64,000 nt of DNA, taken from assembly GCF_028867935.1 (NCBI RefSeq), contig NZ_JAPQNS010000021.1:1-64000 (forward strand), in the 5' to 3' direction. A program made the translations under genes and the position numbers. Positions 41,795 to 50,559 of this stretch are shown here, piece after piece (position 1 is the first letter of the stretch; every line of letters starts with the position of its first letter). Under the pieces are notes generated by a model. It was not told where the DNA came from, did not search any database, and saw nothing but the letters and a program-made list of their open reading frames with translations. This stretch comes from Flavobacterium sp. SUN052. GTDB taxonomy: Bacteria; Bacteroidota; Bacteroidia; Flavobacteriales; Flavobacteriaceae.

Positions 41795-44700
41795 ATGAAC
41801 CGTAAATGGTTTAGTGTCCTGTTATGCATTCTTGCACTGGCTTCGTTAAGTGAAGCTCAAACCAAGTTTCGCTTCGATCATCTTACTATTAATCAGGGCC
41901 TTGCCAACAATATAGTATATGCCATGCTCCAGGATAGCCAGGGCTACATGTGGTTTGCTACCGACAATGGCCTTTGCAAATACGACGGCTATACCTTCAC
42001 CACTTATAGAAAGAATCCGGGCGATGCACATTCGCTCGTTGGTAATTCAGTGATTTACTTGCTGGAAGGCAAAGAAGGCACCATCTGGATTGGCATGATG
42101 GGACAGGGAATCTGTAAATTTGACCGACGCACGGAACAATTCACCTGCTACGGGCCTAACCCGTTGACGCTTACCCAGGGAACCATTGCCACGATGTGCA
42201 TCGACCAGTTCGGGGATTTGTGGGTATCTAACCGTGGGGCCGAACTGCGAAGGTTTGATCCACAAACGGGCCAGTATTCACGGGTTAATTATGCCAGTCT
42301 GTTGCCTCCAACATCAGTCAATGGCAAATTGGCAACCCCACTAATAAATAACATCTACCGAGACAAAACAGGTACGATATGGGTGTGTAGTGAGGCCGGT
42401 CTGCACCGAATGAATCTGAAAACAGCTGGTAAGGGCCAGCTCCCGCACATTAGTTTTACCACTTACCGTCATGATCCTGCCAACGCTCAGAGCCTGAGCC
42501 ACGATAACGTATGGGAAATTTTTGACGATCACGCCGGACTACTGTGGCTAAGTACCCGCAATGGATTAAATCGGTTTGATCGAAAAACCGACGAGTTTAC
42601 TCTTTACCAGTTTGATCTGGTTCCTTCGTCGACTCGTGCGGCATCTTATAATCATAATTTCGGCTACTTTGCTGAAGATCAACAGGGAAACCTATGGATG
42701 GGTACGTACAAAGGTCTTGTCCGGTTCGATCCGGTGCGCGCGCAATTCACGCAGTTACAGCACGACCCGGCTGAGCCATCCAGCCTAAGTGGCAATTTTG
42801 TCAGGGCAATGCTTGTAGATCGGTCTGGTTTATTGTGGATCAGCATTTGGGGTGAAGGGGTTGACAAGACGAATCCGGGTCAGCAGCCTTTCCAGCATTA
42901 CCGGCCGCTGTCCAACAATCCCGCTTCGTTAAGTAATAAGTACGTCGATGCCATTCTGGAAGACAGATCAGGAACCGTCTGGATCGGAACCGGTGATGGC
43001 CTGGACCGACTGGATAAACAAACCGGCACCTTTACGCATTACCGGCACGACCCTCGCAAACCAAAAAGTTTGCCTCATCGCTACGTAGCTGCCCTGCTCG
43101 AAGATCACGACGGAAACCTATGGGTGGCTAGTGAGGGGGAGCTTTTCCTGTTCAATCGGCAAACCGGAGAATTTACCTCTGTTTCCAACAATACACGGCG
43201 CTATCCGGGGCTTGGTGGAAATACAAAAATCTTTGCCCTTTTTCAGGACCGGCAAGGCTTGATCTGGCTGGGAACAACCAATGGAATCAAAAGCTTCGAC
43301 AGCAAAACGGGTAAAGTTGTTCATTACGCACACGATCCGCAAAACACGAAAGGTATCAGCGACCCCTGGGCCATATCGTTGCTGGAAGATAACCGTGGTA
43401 ATCTGTGGGTGGGTACCGGGAGCGTAGCGCTGAATCGTCTGGATCGCAAAACCGGACTTTTCACCCATTACCGACCCAACCGTAACAAACCCGGTAGTAT
43501 CACCGCCGATGCAGTACCCAGCATATTTCAGGACTCAAAAGGCAATTTGTGGTTTGGCACTTCTGGGGGTGGCCTCTGTCGATTTGACTACGACACTGAG
43601 AGCTTTCAGGCATTCACCCAAGCCGACGGCCTGGCCGACAATTCTATATTTTCCATTCAGGAAGACAAGCAAGGTCAGCTCTGGTTAGCAACGTCCAAAG
43701 GTCTTTCCCGCTTTTCGTTCGCGACAAGGGCCTTTAGTAATTACGACGTAAATGATGGGTTGCCAAGTCATGGGTTCAGGCATGCTCATTTCATGGGGAA
43801 AGATGGTATTCTATACTTCGGTGGGGACAATGGCTTCACATCGGTAGACCCTCGACAATTGAGAGCTAACCGCTACGGCCCTCGCGTAGTGATTACCCAG
43901 GCAAAACTGTTCGACAAGCCCATTTCCAGCAAGTTGGGAACCGGAATCATCGACTTTAACTACGACGAAAACTTCTTCTCGTTCGAGTTTGCCGCTCTGG
44001 ATTTTACGAATCCGTCGAAAAACCGCTATGCTTATCAACTGGTTGGTCTTGAAAAAGACTGGGTCTATAGTGGCTCGCGACGCTATGCCAGCTACACCAA
44101 CCTCGATCCTAGAGCCTATGTTTTCCGGGTTAAGGGAGCTAATAACGATGGCGTTTGGAACGAGAAAGGTGTATCTATCCACGTTATTATTCACCCGCCC
44201 TGGTGGCAAACAATCTGGTTCAGACTATTAGCAGGTGTATGCTTGGTTCTGATCGCGGGTGGGTCGGTTTGGATATACACACAAACCAAACTACGCAGGC
44301 AGCGCAGCAACATGACCCGCATTATCCAAACGCAGGAAACCGAACGTCAACGCCTTGCCGCTGATCTTCACGATGACCTCGGCGGCACCCTCGCCACTAT
44401 CCGCCGACGGCTATCTGACATTCGACAACGGTTGCGTGACCCCGAAGCCGCTGAGGAAATAGATGCTCTCGAACCCTTGATTCAGAAAAGCACGCAGGAT
44501 CTTCGGCGTATTGCGCACAATCTCATGCCGCCAGAATTTGAGCGAATCGGTCTGCGCCATGCGCTCGAACAGTTTGTAGAAAGCCAGCCTCCACGCCCAA
44601 CCCGCTTTTCGTTCTTAGTAGCAGGAACAGAGCAGAAACTACCGCATGATATCGAACTGAACATTTACAGGATTGTGTCGGAACTGGTACAGAATATCCA

Positions 44701-44977
44701 CAAGCACGCACAGGCTCAACAGGCCGCCGTACAGATGCTTTATTATGATGACCATCTCAGTATTACCGTAGAAGATAACGGCTTGGGAAGCCGGATTGCA
44801 AAAACTGAGGGAAAGGACGTAGGGATTGGCCTAAAAAATAGTAGCTTACGAGCAGAATACATCGGGGCGAAACTGTGGCGCGAGGTAAGTGAGAGTGGCA
44901 CGCTGATCGTTCTGAATGTGCCTTATGCAACCCTGCCTGATGCCACCAGTCGAATTAACCCGAATTCTATTGATTGA
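41795..44977 (+). CDS. two-component regulator propeller histidine kinase
   Basis: A 1060-residue sensor. A signal peptide (MNRKWFSVLLCILALASLSE) leads into repeated Reg_prop blades through about residue 680 (patterns like GLLWLSTRNGLNRFDRKT and GTVWIGTGDGLDRLDKQT), then a Y_Y_Y domain and one helix at about 807-828 (FRLLAGVCLVLIAGGSVWIY). The cytoplasmic HisKA_3 kinase has His859 in LAADLHDDLGG, followed by an ATPase with VEDNGLGSR and GIGLKNSSLRAEY. It senses an outside or periplasmic ligand, as for hybrid sensors of polysaccharide loci, but is a plain LuxR-type kinase. It overlaps the response regulator gene by 38 bases. Confidence 0.93.
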   Translation: MNRKWFSVLLCILALASLSEAQTKFRFDHLTINQGLANNIVYAMLQDSQGYMWFATDNGLCKYDGYTFTTYRKNPGDAHSLVGNSVIYLLEGKEGTIWIGMMGQGICKFDRRTEQFTCYGPNPLTLTQGTIATMCIDQFGDLWVSNRGAELRRFDPQTGQYSRVNYASLLPPTSVNGKLATPLINNIYRDKTGTIWVCSEAGLHRMNLKTAGKGQLPHISFTTYRHDPANAQSLSHDNVWEIFDDHAGLLWLSTRNGLNRFDRKTDEFTLYQFDLVPSSTRAASYNHNFGYFAEDQQGNLWMGTYKGLVRFDPVRAQFTQLQHDPAEPSSLSGNFVRAMLVDRSGLLWISIWGEGVDKTNPGQQPFQHYRPLSNNPASLSNKYVDAILEDRSGTVWIGTGDGLDRLDKQTGTFTHYRHDPRKPKSLPHRYVAALLEDHDGNLWVASEGELFLFNRQTGEFTSVSNNTRRYPGLGGNTKIFALFQDRQGLIWLGTTNGIKSFDSKTGKVVHYAHDPQNTKGISDPWAISLLEDNRGNLWVGTGSVALNRLDRKTGLFTHYRPNRNKPGSITADAVPSIFQDSKGNLWFGTSGGGLCRFDYDTESFQAFTQADGLADNSIFSIQEDKQGQLWLATSKGLSRFSFATRAFSNYDVNDGLPSHGFRHAHFMGKDGILYFGGDNGFTSVDPRQLRANRYGPRVVITQAKLFDKPISSKLGTGIIDFNYDENFFSFEFAALDFTNPSKNRYAYQLVGLEKDWVYSGSRRYASYTNLDPRAYVFRVKGANNDGVWNEKGVSIHVIIHPPWWQTIWFRLLAGVCLVLIAGGSVWIYTQTKLRRQRSNMTRIIQTQETERQRLAADLHDDLGGTLATIRRRLSDIRQRLRDPEAAEEIDALEPLIQKSTQDLRRIAHNLMPPEFERIGLRHALEQFVESQPPRPTRFSFLVAGTEQKLPHDIELNIYRIVSELVQNIHKHAQAQQAAVQMLYYDDHLSITVEDNGLGSRIAKTEGKDVGIGLKNSSLRAEYIGAKLWREVSESGTLIVLNVPYATLPDATSRINPNSID

Positions 44978-45584
44978 TGATCACCGACTGTTCAACGATG
45001 GTCTGAAGAGTTTGCTCGACGAACAGCCCAACCTTAGCGTATGCGGACAGGTCTTTAGAGCGCCAGAAGCCCTTTCGGCTATTCAGCGTACTAACCCTCA
45101 TCTCATTCTGTTAGACGCTAATTTGCAGGGGACTAATGGCATCGATTTGGGTCGCCAAATTATAACTGATTTTCCTGGTGTTCGAGTTTTAATGCTCACA
45201 ATGTACAATCAGCCCAAATTGATTGAAGAGGCTCATCGAGTAGGCTTACACGGTTATCTTCTCAAAGACACGTCTACGGCTGAGTTGTTGAAGGGTATCC
45301 AGACGGTACTGTCGGGGAGTACTTATTTTGATCCGCGTATCAGCAACCCATTACCACCCGCCGACGATCCATTCGGCGATGACTTTGCCAAACGACTTAA
45401 CCTGACTTTCCGCGAAGTAGAAATTATCCGGCTTATTCGGGAGGGTCTCAGTACCGAGCAAATTGCGGACCGGATTCATGTTGGTCACGAAACAGTGAAG
45501 ACCCACCGCAAAAACATTTATTTCAAGTTGAATATCAACAAAGTAACTGATTTGATCCAGTTTGCTATTCGTAATGGAATCTAA
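44940..45584 (+). CDS. LuxR-type response regulator
   Basis: A 214-residue NarL/FixJ-type regulator from the ATG at 44940 (MPPVELTRILLIDDH); the in-frame start at 44916 is less likely. Receiver acceptor is Asp59 in HLILLDANLQG, with LLKDTS giving the conserved Lys. The LuxR DNA-binding helix is LTFREVEIIRLIREGLSTEQIADRI near residue 150 with ETVKTHRKNI. Overlap with the kinase gene shows they are coupled partners. The regulated genes are unknown. Confidence 0.92.
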   Translation: MPPVELTRILLIDDHRLFNDGLKSLLDEQPNLSVCGQVFRAPEALSAIQRTNPHLILLDANLQGTNGIDLGRQIITDFPGVRVLMLTMYNQPKLIEEAHRVGLHGYLLKDTSTAELLKGIQTVLSGSTYFDPRISNPLPPADDPFGDDFAKRLNLTFREVEIIRLIREGLSTEQIADRIHVGHETVKTHRKNIYFKLNINKVTDLIQFAIRNGI

Positions 45585-45588
45585 ACAC

Positions 45589-45924
45589 TTATAAGTCAGC
45601 TTCTATTTCCGTAAATTGATTGGTCGGTATCTTCGCAAGCAGTTCAACTAATTTGGGGAGTATGGATTGTATATTAGGATAACGGTTTGTCTTTATCTTC
45701 AGCAAGATTACGTTAACACTAAACTTGCTGAAATTCTGCTGATGAACAAGATTTCTATCGGAAGTAATCAGAACATCAAAGCCGTTAAGTGTGAGTAAAC
45801 CCAATAAAGCCCCGTTCTTTTGACCGTTCCAACCCATTTCCCGAGCTGTACTTGCGTCGTGACCTTGCTCTAAAAGTCTAAATTTTAGCCGTTTAGGCAA
45901 ATTCTCGTCAAGCAAAATCTTCAC
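45589..45924 (-). CDS. DUF5615 PIN-like protein, likely toxin
   Basis: A 111-residue DUF5615 protein. It starts MKILLDENLPKRLKFRL and has LITSDRNLVHQQ, the usual Asp-rich PIN-like pair that would bind metal for RNA cleavage. It follows the DUF433 gene with a four-base overlap, the arrangement of a toxin-antitoxin module. Cleavage has not been shown for most members. It is convergent with the response regulator gene, only 4 bases apart. Confidence 0.88.
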   Translation of the reverse strand: MKILLDENLPKRLKFRLLEQGHDASTAREMGWNGQKNGALLGLLTLNGFDVLITSDRNLVHQQNFSKFSVNVILLKIKTNRYPNIQSILPKLVELLAKIPTNQFTEIEADL

Positions 45925-46154
45925 GCTTTCGCTTGGTCAATAACACTGAGTTTTGCCATCTCTAAAAGAGCATGCACTTGGTCTCTGCTAACGCCTGGGA
46001 AGTCGTCGAAAAATATATCAATAGAATCCCCCTCTTCAAGATGGTCGAAAAGAGTTTGAATAGGTACACGAGTTCCCCGAAAAACAGGGGTACCCCCCAT
46101 TAACTCGGGGTCAACATTGATTATTTCTTTAGCAGTCATTATTGATAAAATCAT
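45921..46154 (-). CDS. DUF433 protein, likely antitoxin
   Basis: A 77-residue DUF433 (VapB-like) protein with the family pattern INVDPELMGGTPVFRGTRVPIQTLFDHLEEG. It overlaps the DUF5615 gene by four bases and shares one base with the NifU stop (TAATG), so it starts at 46154 in coupled translation, or at the internal ATG 46139. It should bind the DUF5615 partner and DNA to keep the toxin inactive. The pair trails the nifU-mrp genes and may be read through from them. Confidence 0.88.
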   Translation of the reverse strand: MILSIMTAKEIINVDPELMGGTPVFRGTRVPIQTLFDHLEEGDSIDIFFDDFPGVSRDQVHALLEMAKLSVIDQAKA

Positions 46155-46420
46155 TAAGCGAAGGCTGTAATGTTTACTGCTTCTACTTTTTTGATTTCGG
46201 GTACAGCCCGCAGAATCGTCTCCTCTAAACCACCTTTAAACGTCATGGCCGACATGGGGCAGCTGCCGCATGAACCAAGCAATTCGAGCCGAGCTACCCC
46301 CTCGTCTGAAACATCCAGCACCTTTACGTTGCCGCCATCTGCTTCGAGGTAAGGTCGCATAGAGTCGAGCGCCCGCTCAACGCGTTCTTTCAGTTCGTTA
46401 TTGGTGTCTGTAGCTATCAT
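46154..46420 (-). CDS. NifU-like C-terminal (Fe-S scaffold) protein
   Basis: An 88-residue NifU C-terminal-domain (Nfu) protein. The cluster-binding CxxC is in GSCGSCPMS near residue 55, after YLEADGGNVKVLDVS. Nfu proteins carry [4Fe-4S] clusters to target enzymes. It is downstream of the Mrp gene with a 56-base gap, and the two together suggest an iron-sulfur delivery unit. A toxin-antitoxin pair follows directly. Confidence 0.92.
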   Translation of the reverse strand: MIATDTNNELKERVERALDSMRPYLEADGGNVKVLDVSDEGVARLELLGSCGSCPMSAMTFKGGLEETILRAVPEIKKVEAVNITAFA

Positions 46421-46476
46421 TCGTTTGCTCCTAGTTCGTTAGTAAAATTACGCGGCATCAGGGGAAAAGCCAAATC

Positions 46477-47586
46477 TTACATTCGTTGAATCTCAACTCG
46501 CTTCGTTTGGTCCAAGCTGGCATTGCGAATAGCCACCTGTTGAGCCAGGGCTTCAGCAGCTGAACGGAAGGCATCAGCCGCCACGGGCTCGCCATTAATG
46601 ACAACCGGCTGGCCTTCGTCGCCCGCTTCGCGAATACCCTGAACAAGCGGAATTTGGCCTAAAAGCGGCACACCAAATTTGTCGGCAAGAAGTTGGCCCC
46701 CACCCTTTCCAAAAATCTGGTAACGATGAGTAGGTAGTTCAGCGGGCGTAAACCAGGACATATTTTCGATTACGCCAAGTACGGGCACATTAATTTGCGG
46801 CTGTCGGAACATAGACAATCCCTTGATAGCGTCGGCCAAAGCCACTTTTTGGGGAGTGGTTACGATGATAGCTCCTGTTACCGGTACAGTTTGTACTAAT
46901 GTCAGGTGAATATCACTGGTGCCCGGAGGCAAGTCGATAAGCAAATAATCCAGCTCGCCCCAACTTGTATCAGCAAAGAATTGCCGAAGTGCCTGACTAG
47001 CCATTGGGCCTCTCCAGACCACAGCGCTGTCGGGCGGTGTAAGGAAACCAATAGACATTATTTTGATGCCATATTGTTGAATCGGCTGGAGCATGTTCTT
47101 TCCATCAATTTGGGCAACACCGGGCTGCAACTCTTCAGCACCAAACATTACCGGCATAGATGGGCCGAAAATATCGGCATCAATAATGCCCACCTTCGCA
47201 CCAGAGCGATGCAATGCCACTGCCAAATTCGCAGTGACGGTTGATTTACCAACTCCCCCTTTACCCGATGACACCGCAATGATGTTTCGCACACCCGGCA
47301 ATACTGGGGCTGCCATCCTCGTGGACGTAACATCGGCGGTTAAATTGACCTTCACTTCAATTGTGGGGCCAATATGGGTATGAATAGCATCGACACACCG
47401 CTTCCTGATTAATTCTTTGAGCGGACAGGCAGGAGTAGTCAGCACTACTGTGAACATGACCTGGTCGATACCCAGTTCAATATCGGTAATCATGTTGAGC
47501 GACACGAGGTCGCGCTTGAGATCCGGCTCTTCAACGTGGCTCAGAGCCGCCAACACGGATTCTTTGGAGAGTTTGTAGTCAGACAT
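46477..47586 (-). CDS. Mrp/ApbC-type P-loop ATPase
   Basis: A 369-residue Mrp-family protein from the ATG at 47586 (MSDYKLSKESV); a longer start at 47622 runs into the GSCFA gene. An N-terminal DUF59/MIP18 domain (about 1-90) precedes the deviant Walker A SGKGGVGKSTVTANLA, with DADIFGPSMPVMFG and DLPPGTSDIHL afterwards. No CxxC is evident in the C-terminal region, so the cluster-binding mode may differ. Mrp proteins carry [4Fe-4S] clusters. It sits 55 bases upstream of nifU. Confidence 0.9.
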   Translation of the reverse strand: MSDYKLSKESVLAALSHVEEPDLKRDLVSLNMITDIELGIDQVMFTVVLTTPACPLKELIRKRCVDAIHTHIGPTIEVKVNLTADVTSTRMAAPVLPGVRNIIAVSSGKGGVGKSTVTANLAVALHRSGAKVGIIDADIFGPSMPVMFGAEELQPGVAQIDGKNMLQPIQQYGIKIMSIGFLTPPDSAVVWRGPMASQALRQFFADTSWGELDYLLIDLPPGTSDIHLTLVQTVPVTGAIIVTTPQKVALADAIKGLSMFRQPQINVPVLGVIENMSWFTPAELPTHRYQIFGKGGGQLLADKFGVPLLGQIPLVQGIREAGDEGQPVVINGEPVAADAFRSAAEALAQQVAIRNASLDQTKRVEIQRM

Positions 47587-47611
47587 GGAGGTTATGGACA
47601 ATGAACATCGT

Positions 47612-48610
47612 TCATTCCACATTATTCATTATACATTGTTCCAACCGCGTCCGCACCTCGGCAAGTTCCACCGACACATCGATTCCGGCAGGTAGAGCCT
47701 GTAATCGGGCTAATATATGGGTCAGAAACCGACGATGCGAACTGGTTTGTCCGTAAAGCGGGCGATGCGCCAGTGCTTTTTTAATACTAGACCACTCGCC
47801 AACGAACGCGCGAAGGTCGGCATCAAATGCACTTTGGGCAAACTTTTCGACAATATAGTCCTGAGCCTGCGCATTGGGATGAATCATATCGGCCTCATAA
47901 AACCGATAATCGCGCAGGTCGTCCTGCATGATCTCAAAAGCCGGAAAATAATGCACACAGTCGTTCCAGACGGTCAGTTCATGAGCCAGCAACCGAAGAG
48001 CGGCTTTACTCACTGAATTAAGCGGCAGAGTATCGCGTGTATGGCGCACAGGACTAACGGTCAACAGCACCTGCAAACGTGGATTTGCCCGACGCAGTAT
48101 CCGCAACAACATATTGAATTCAGCGCGGAGGTGGTCGATCTGATACAGGTATTTCTCGAATTGATGCCCCGGCATTTTATGGCAGTTGGCTACTACCTGC
48201 TCCGTCTCGATATGTCGATACACAACTGCCGAACCCATTGTAAGCATCAGCCAATTAGCATTGCGAAGGGCCGTGCCAGTTTCAGACAATACAACCATCA
48301 ATCGGTTTTTCAACTCCTCGCGCGAGTGCGCCCAGTACGACGAATGAAAATCATGATGAAACCAGATACCATCCCGTTCTACGTACAACCGTTCGTCGGG
48401 CAGTTGATCACGCAGCGACATGACCAAGAGTTTGCTAATCGACACCGGATTGAAAACCGTCCCGAATGGGTTGTTTGTTACGGCCAGCTTGTAGTCGGCC
48501 AATTGGCCACCAATAACCTCCGCAAAGCAGGAGCCAACCGTCACAATTTGGTCGTTAAGACCAATCGAAACGGACAGTGTTGAGGGGGCGAGTTCTGTGT
48601 GAAATTGCAT
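47612..48610 (-). CDS. GSCFA domain protein
   Basis: A 332-residue GSCFA-family protein. The name-giving motif GSCFAEVIGG lies near residue 27, and the fold is an SGNH-hydrolase-like one. NPFGTVFNPVSI, LTVSPVRHTRDT and DMIHPNAQAQDYIVEKF are also family-typical. Function unknown, perhaps an esterase acting on the envelope. Start at 48610 (MQFHTELAP). The C-terminus ends in an ATGAATAATG-type repeat (MNNVE), so its last codons derive from intergenic repeat. Confidence 0.88.
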   Translation of the reverse strand: MQFHTELAPSTLSVSIGLNDQIVTVGSCFAEVIGGQLADYKLAVTNNPFGTVFNPVSISKLLVMSLRDQLPDERLYVERDGIWFHHDFHSSYWAHSREELKNRLMVVLSETGTALRNANWLMLTMGSAVVYRHIETEQVVANCHKMPGHQFEKYLYQIDHLRAEFNMLLRILRRANPRLQVLLTVSPVRHTRDTLPLNSVSKAALRLLAHELTVWNDCVHYFPAFEIMQDDLRDYRFYEADMIHPNAQAQDYIVEKFAQSAFDADLRAFVGEWSSIKKALAHRPLYGQTSSHRRFLTHILARLQALPAGIDVSVELAEVRTRLEQCIMNNVE

Positions 48611-48620
48611 ACTTTTTAAA

Positions 48621-48648
48621 CAAAAAAACGGCCCTGAAAGGTCCGTTT
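48621..48648 (-). terminator. rho-independent terminator
   Basis: On the minus strand, AAACGGACC pairs with GGCCCGTTT-like sequence (48626-48634 and 48640-48648, one mismatch), followed by a T run. It terminates the Uma2 gene ending at 48690. Confidence 0.75.
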
Positions 48649-48689
48649 CATGCAATTATTTTCACCTTACAACCTCTTGTATATCAAGC

Positions 48690-49349
48690 CTATAATAACA
48701 AAACAAGAGCCTCTATACTGGCCTGTTCGTTGAACACTGCCCGCACCGAAATCCTGAAGCCAGCAACCTGTTTACAGTCGATAAAATCATCGACCGAGAA
48801 TGTGCCTACGTGTTCATATTCTTCCAGTTCCGGATCGAGAAAATACTGTTCGACTGTTTGTTTGCCAGGGTTTACCAACCAATATTCACTTACTCCGTGG
48901 GCGGCATAATCCGTAAATTTGATCCCGCGATCACGTTTGGCAGTTCCTTTCGAGAGCACTTCGACAATGAAATCTGGCGCCGGATGCTGCATCTGTTCGC
49001 TTGTAAACGCATCCGCTTTTTCGGCTCGCCAAAAGCAAACATCGGGTTCGTAATCGTTTCGGGTAAGCGAAATAAGTGCTTTTTCTGATGCTACACGGCC
49101 CAGTTTATTTTTGATAGCGTAAGCGCTTAATAACCGATAAAGATTGCCAACTGTCGTCCAATGGCGTTCTTTCACGGGCGAATTCATAATGATTTTGCCA
49201 TTAATAAATTCGGCCTTTTGGTCTTCGCTAACGGTGTCATAGAAAATACGCCTTTCTTCGGCTTCCACCTTGAGAGCCACTTGAGCCTCTTCAATTAGAA
49301 GTGGCAGATTTGGGGCTTCCATAAGTTGTTCCAGATCGAGCGTGGCCAT
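48690..49349 (-). CDS. Uma2-family PD-(D/E)XK nuclease-fold protein
   Basis: A 219-residue Uma2 protein, the third in the window. YEPDVCFWRA supplies the first Asp and PDFIVEVLSKGTAKRD the Glu plus the Lys-containing loop, followed by VSEYWLVNPG. The first 50 residues hold a predicted helical extension (LDLEQLMEAPNLPLLIEEAQ). It lies between the GSCFA gene and rplI, each separated by its own terminator. Role unproven, as for all Uma2 proteins. Confidence 0.87.
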   Translation of the reverse strand: MATLDLEQLMEAPNLPLLIEEAQVALKVEAEERRIFYDTVSEDQKAEFINGKIIMNSPVKERHWTTVGNLYRLLSAYAIKNKLGRVASEKALISLTRNDYEPDVCFWRAEKADAFTSEQMQHPAPDFIVEVLSKGTAKRDRGIKFTDYAAHGVSEYWLVNPGKQTVEQYFLDPELEEYEHVGTFSVDDFIDCKQVAGFRISVRAVFNEQASIEALVLLL

Positions 49350-49373
49350 AGCGAATTGTGTTTATACAAATAT

Positions 49374-49416
49374 ACAAAAAAACGGACCCGACTGCCTGTG
49401 AGCAATCGGGTCCGTT
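49374..49416 (-). terminator. rho-independent terminator of the ribosomal operon
   Basis: AACGGACCCGA (49381-49391) pairs perfectly with TCGGGTCCGTT (49406-49416), followed on the minus strand by a T run. It begins 27 bases after the rplI stop codon. Confidence 0.88.
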
Positions 49417-49442
49417 ACTTGGTGTCGCGTCGGTGTTTGTGA

Positions 49443-49886
49443 CTATTCAGCCGCTACAACCTCAACGTTTACTTTATGCTTAACCTCTTTATGAAGGTCG
49501 AGCGAAGCCTGGTAAGTACCGAGCGTCTTTACATCGTCGATAGTGATCTTCTTCCGATCAACGTCAAATCCTTTTGCACGCAAGGCATCAGCAATTTGAA
49601 TGCTGGTTACCCGACCAAAGATTTTGCCGCTTTCACCTGCTTTCGCTGGAATCGTCAGCACCATTTCACCGATCTGATCAGCAATTGCCTGTGCATCGCT
49701 TTTGATCTTTTCAGCTTTGTGAGCAGCCTGACGAATGTTCTCGGTGATCATTTTCTTGTTCGAGTCACTCGCCATCATCGCATACCCCTGAGGAATCAGG
49801 TAGTTGCGGCCGTAACCTGGCTTCACCGACACAGTGTCGTTTTTATAGCCTAAGCCGGCAATATCAGTTTTGAGAATGATGTCCAT
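49443..49886 (-). CDS. rplI: 50S ribosomal protein L9
   Basis: A 147-residue L9. It starts MDIILKTDIAGLGYKND and has VSVKPGYGRNYLIPQGYA, the conserved rRNA-binding N-domain, joined by a long helix (about 40-75) to the C-domain with GKIFGRVTSIQIADAL. L9 binds 23S rRNA near the L1 stalk. It is the last gene of rpsF-rpsR-rplI, starting 3 bases after rpsR. Confidence 0.97.
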   Translation of the reverse strand: MDIILKTDIAGLGYKNDTVSVKPGYGRNYLIPQGYAMMASDSNKKMITENIRQAAHKAEKIKSDAQAIADQIGEMVLTIPAKAGESGKIFGRVTSIQIADALRAKGFDVDRKKITIDDVKTLGTYQASLDLHKEVKHKVNVEVVAAE

Positions 49887-49889
49887 TTT

Positions 49890-50141
49890 TTATTTCAGTG
49901 AATCGCCTACGTACGGTAAAATAGCAATATGACGGGCACGCTTAACAGCCTGACCCACTTTCCGCTGGTACTTCAGGCTAGTGCCTGTTAACCGCCGGGG
50001 CAAAATTTTGCCCTGCTCGTTGAGCAGTTTCAGCAGGAAGTTCGCGTCTTTGTAGTCGATGTACTTGATACCGGCTTTCTTAAAGCGACAGTATTTTTTG
50101 CGGTTCTCGGATTTCGAGACTGATTCGTTCTGTAAGCTCAT
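49890..50141 (-). CDS. rpsR: 30S ribosomal protein S18
   Basis: An 83-residue S18. Key stretch [17 protein letters not shown] near the N-terminus, then [21 protein letters not shown] [17 protein letters not shown] and the basic end [16 protein letters not shown]. It binds S6 in the 30S platform. It lies between rpsF (2 bases) and rplI (3 bases). Confidence 0.97.
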   Translation of the reverse strand: MSLQNESVSKSENRKKYCRFKKAGIKYIDYKDANFLLKLLNEQGKILPRRLTGTSLKYQRKVGQAVKRARHIAILPYVGDSLK

Positions 50142-50143
50142 AA

Positions 50144-50515
50144 TTATTTGGCCTCCTCGGTTTCGGCTTGTTTTTTCTTACCCACTAAACCTTTACGCTT
50201 GCGCTCGTTATAGTCAACGGCGTGTTTGTCCAATGCAACCACCAGGTGACGCAGTATACGCTCATCGCGCAGGTACTCCGTGTTTAGGGCGGCTACAATT
50301 GTACCGGGAGCCTTGAACTCAAACAGGTAGTAATACCCTGTGTTTTTGTGCTGAATCGGGTAGGCCAGTTTCTTAAGGCCCATGTTGTCTTCGTGAACAA
50401 GCTCCGCACCATTATCGGTCAGCACTTTGCGGAACTTATCAACGGTGTCCTTCATCTGAATCTCAGATAAAACGGGAGTTAAAATGAACACCGTTTCGTA
50501 GTTCTTTGGGAACAT
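50144..50515 (-). CDS. rpsF: 30S ribosomal protein S6
   Basis: A 123-residue S6. [20 protein letters not shown] opens the ferredoxin-like fold, with [20 protein letters not shown] in the middle and a lysine/glutamate-rich tail. S6 pairs with S18 in the small subunit. First gene of the operon rpsF-rpsR-rplI. No ssb or priB gene sits between, unlike enteric bacteria. A promoter -7 element lies about 30 bases upstream. Confidence 0.97.
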   Translation of the reverse strand: MFPKNYETVFILTPVLSEIQMKDTVDKFRKVLTDNGAELVHEDNMGLKKLAYPIQHKNTGYYYLFEFKAPGTIVAALNTEYLRDERILRHLVVALDKHAVDYNERKRKGLVGKKKQAETEEAK

Positions 50516-50543
50516 TATTTGTAAACAGTTTAAAATGAGGGTG

Positions 50544-50551
50544 CAAAGGTA
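50544..50551 (-). promoter_or_regulatory. -7 element of the rpsF operon promoter
   Basis: On the minus strand TACCTTTG matches the Bacteroidota -7 consensus TAnnTTTG exactly and lies 28 bases before the rpsF start. TACCTTTGCA before ribosomal genes is familiar in this phylum. The -33 would fall near 50572, inside the end of the coiled-coil gene, without a clear match. Confidence 0.65.
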
Positions 50552-50559
50552 AGAAAAAA

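Noticed and set aside
45589..46154. A multi-gene phage-defence system
   Set aside because: Only a two-gene DUF5615/DUF433 pair is present; neighbours are Fe-S and regulatory genes.
48041..48583. Plus-strand reading frame of 180 codons opposite the GSCFA gene
   Set aside because: The minus strand encodes a recognised GSCFA protein with the GSCFA motif; this frame has no family features.
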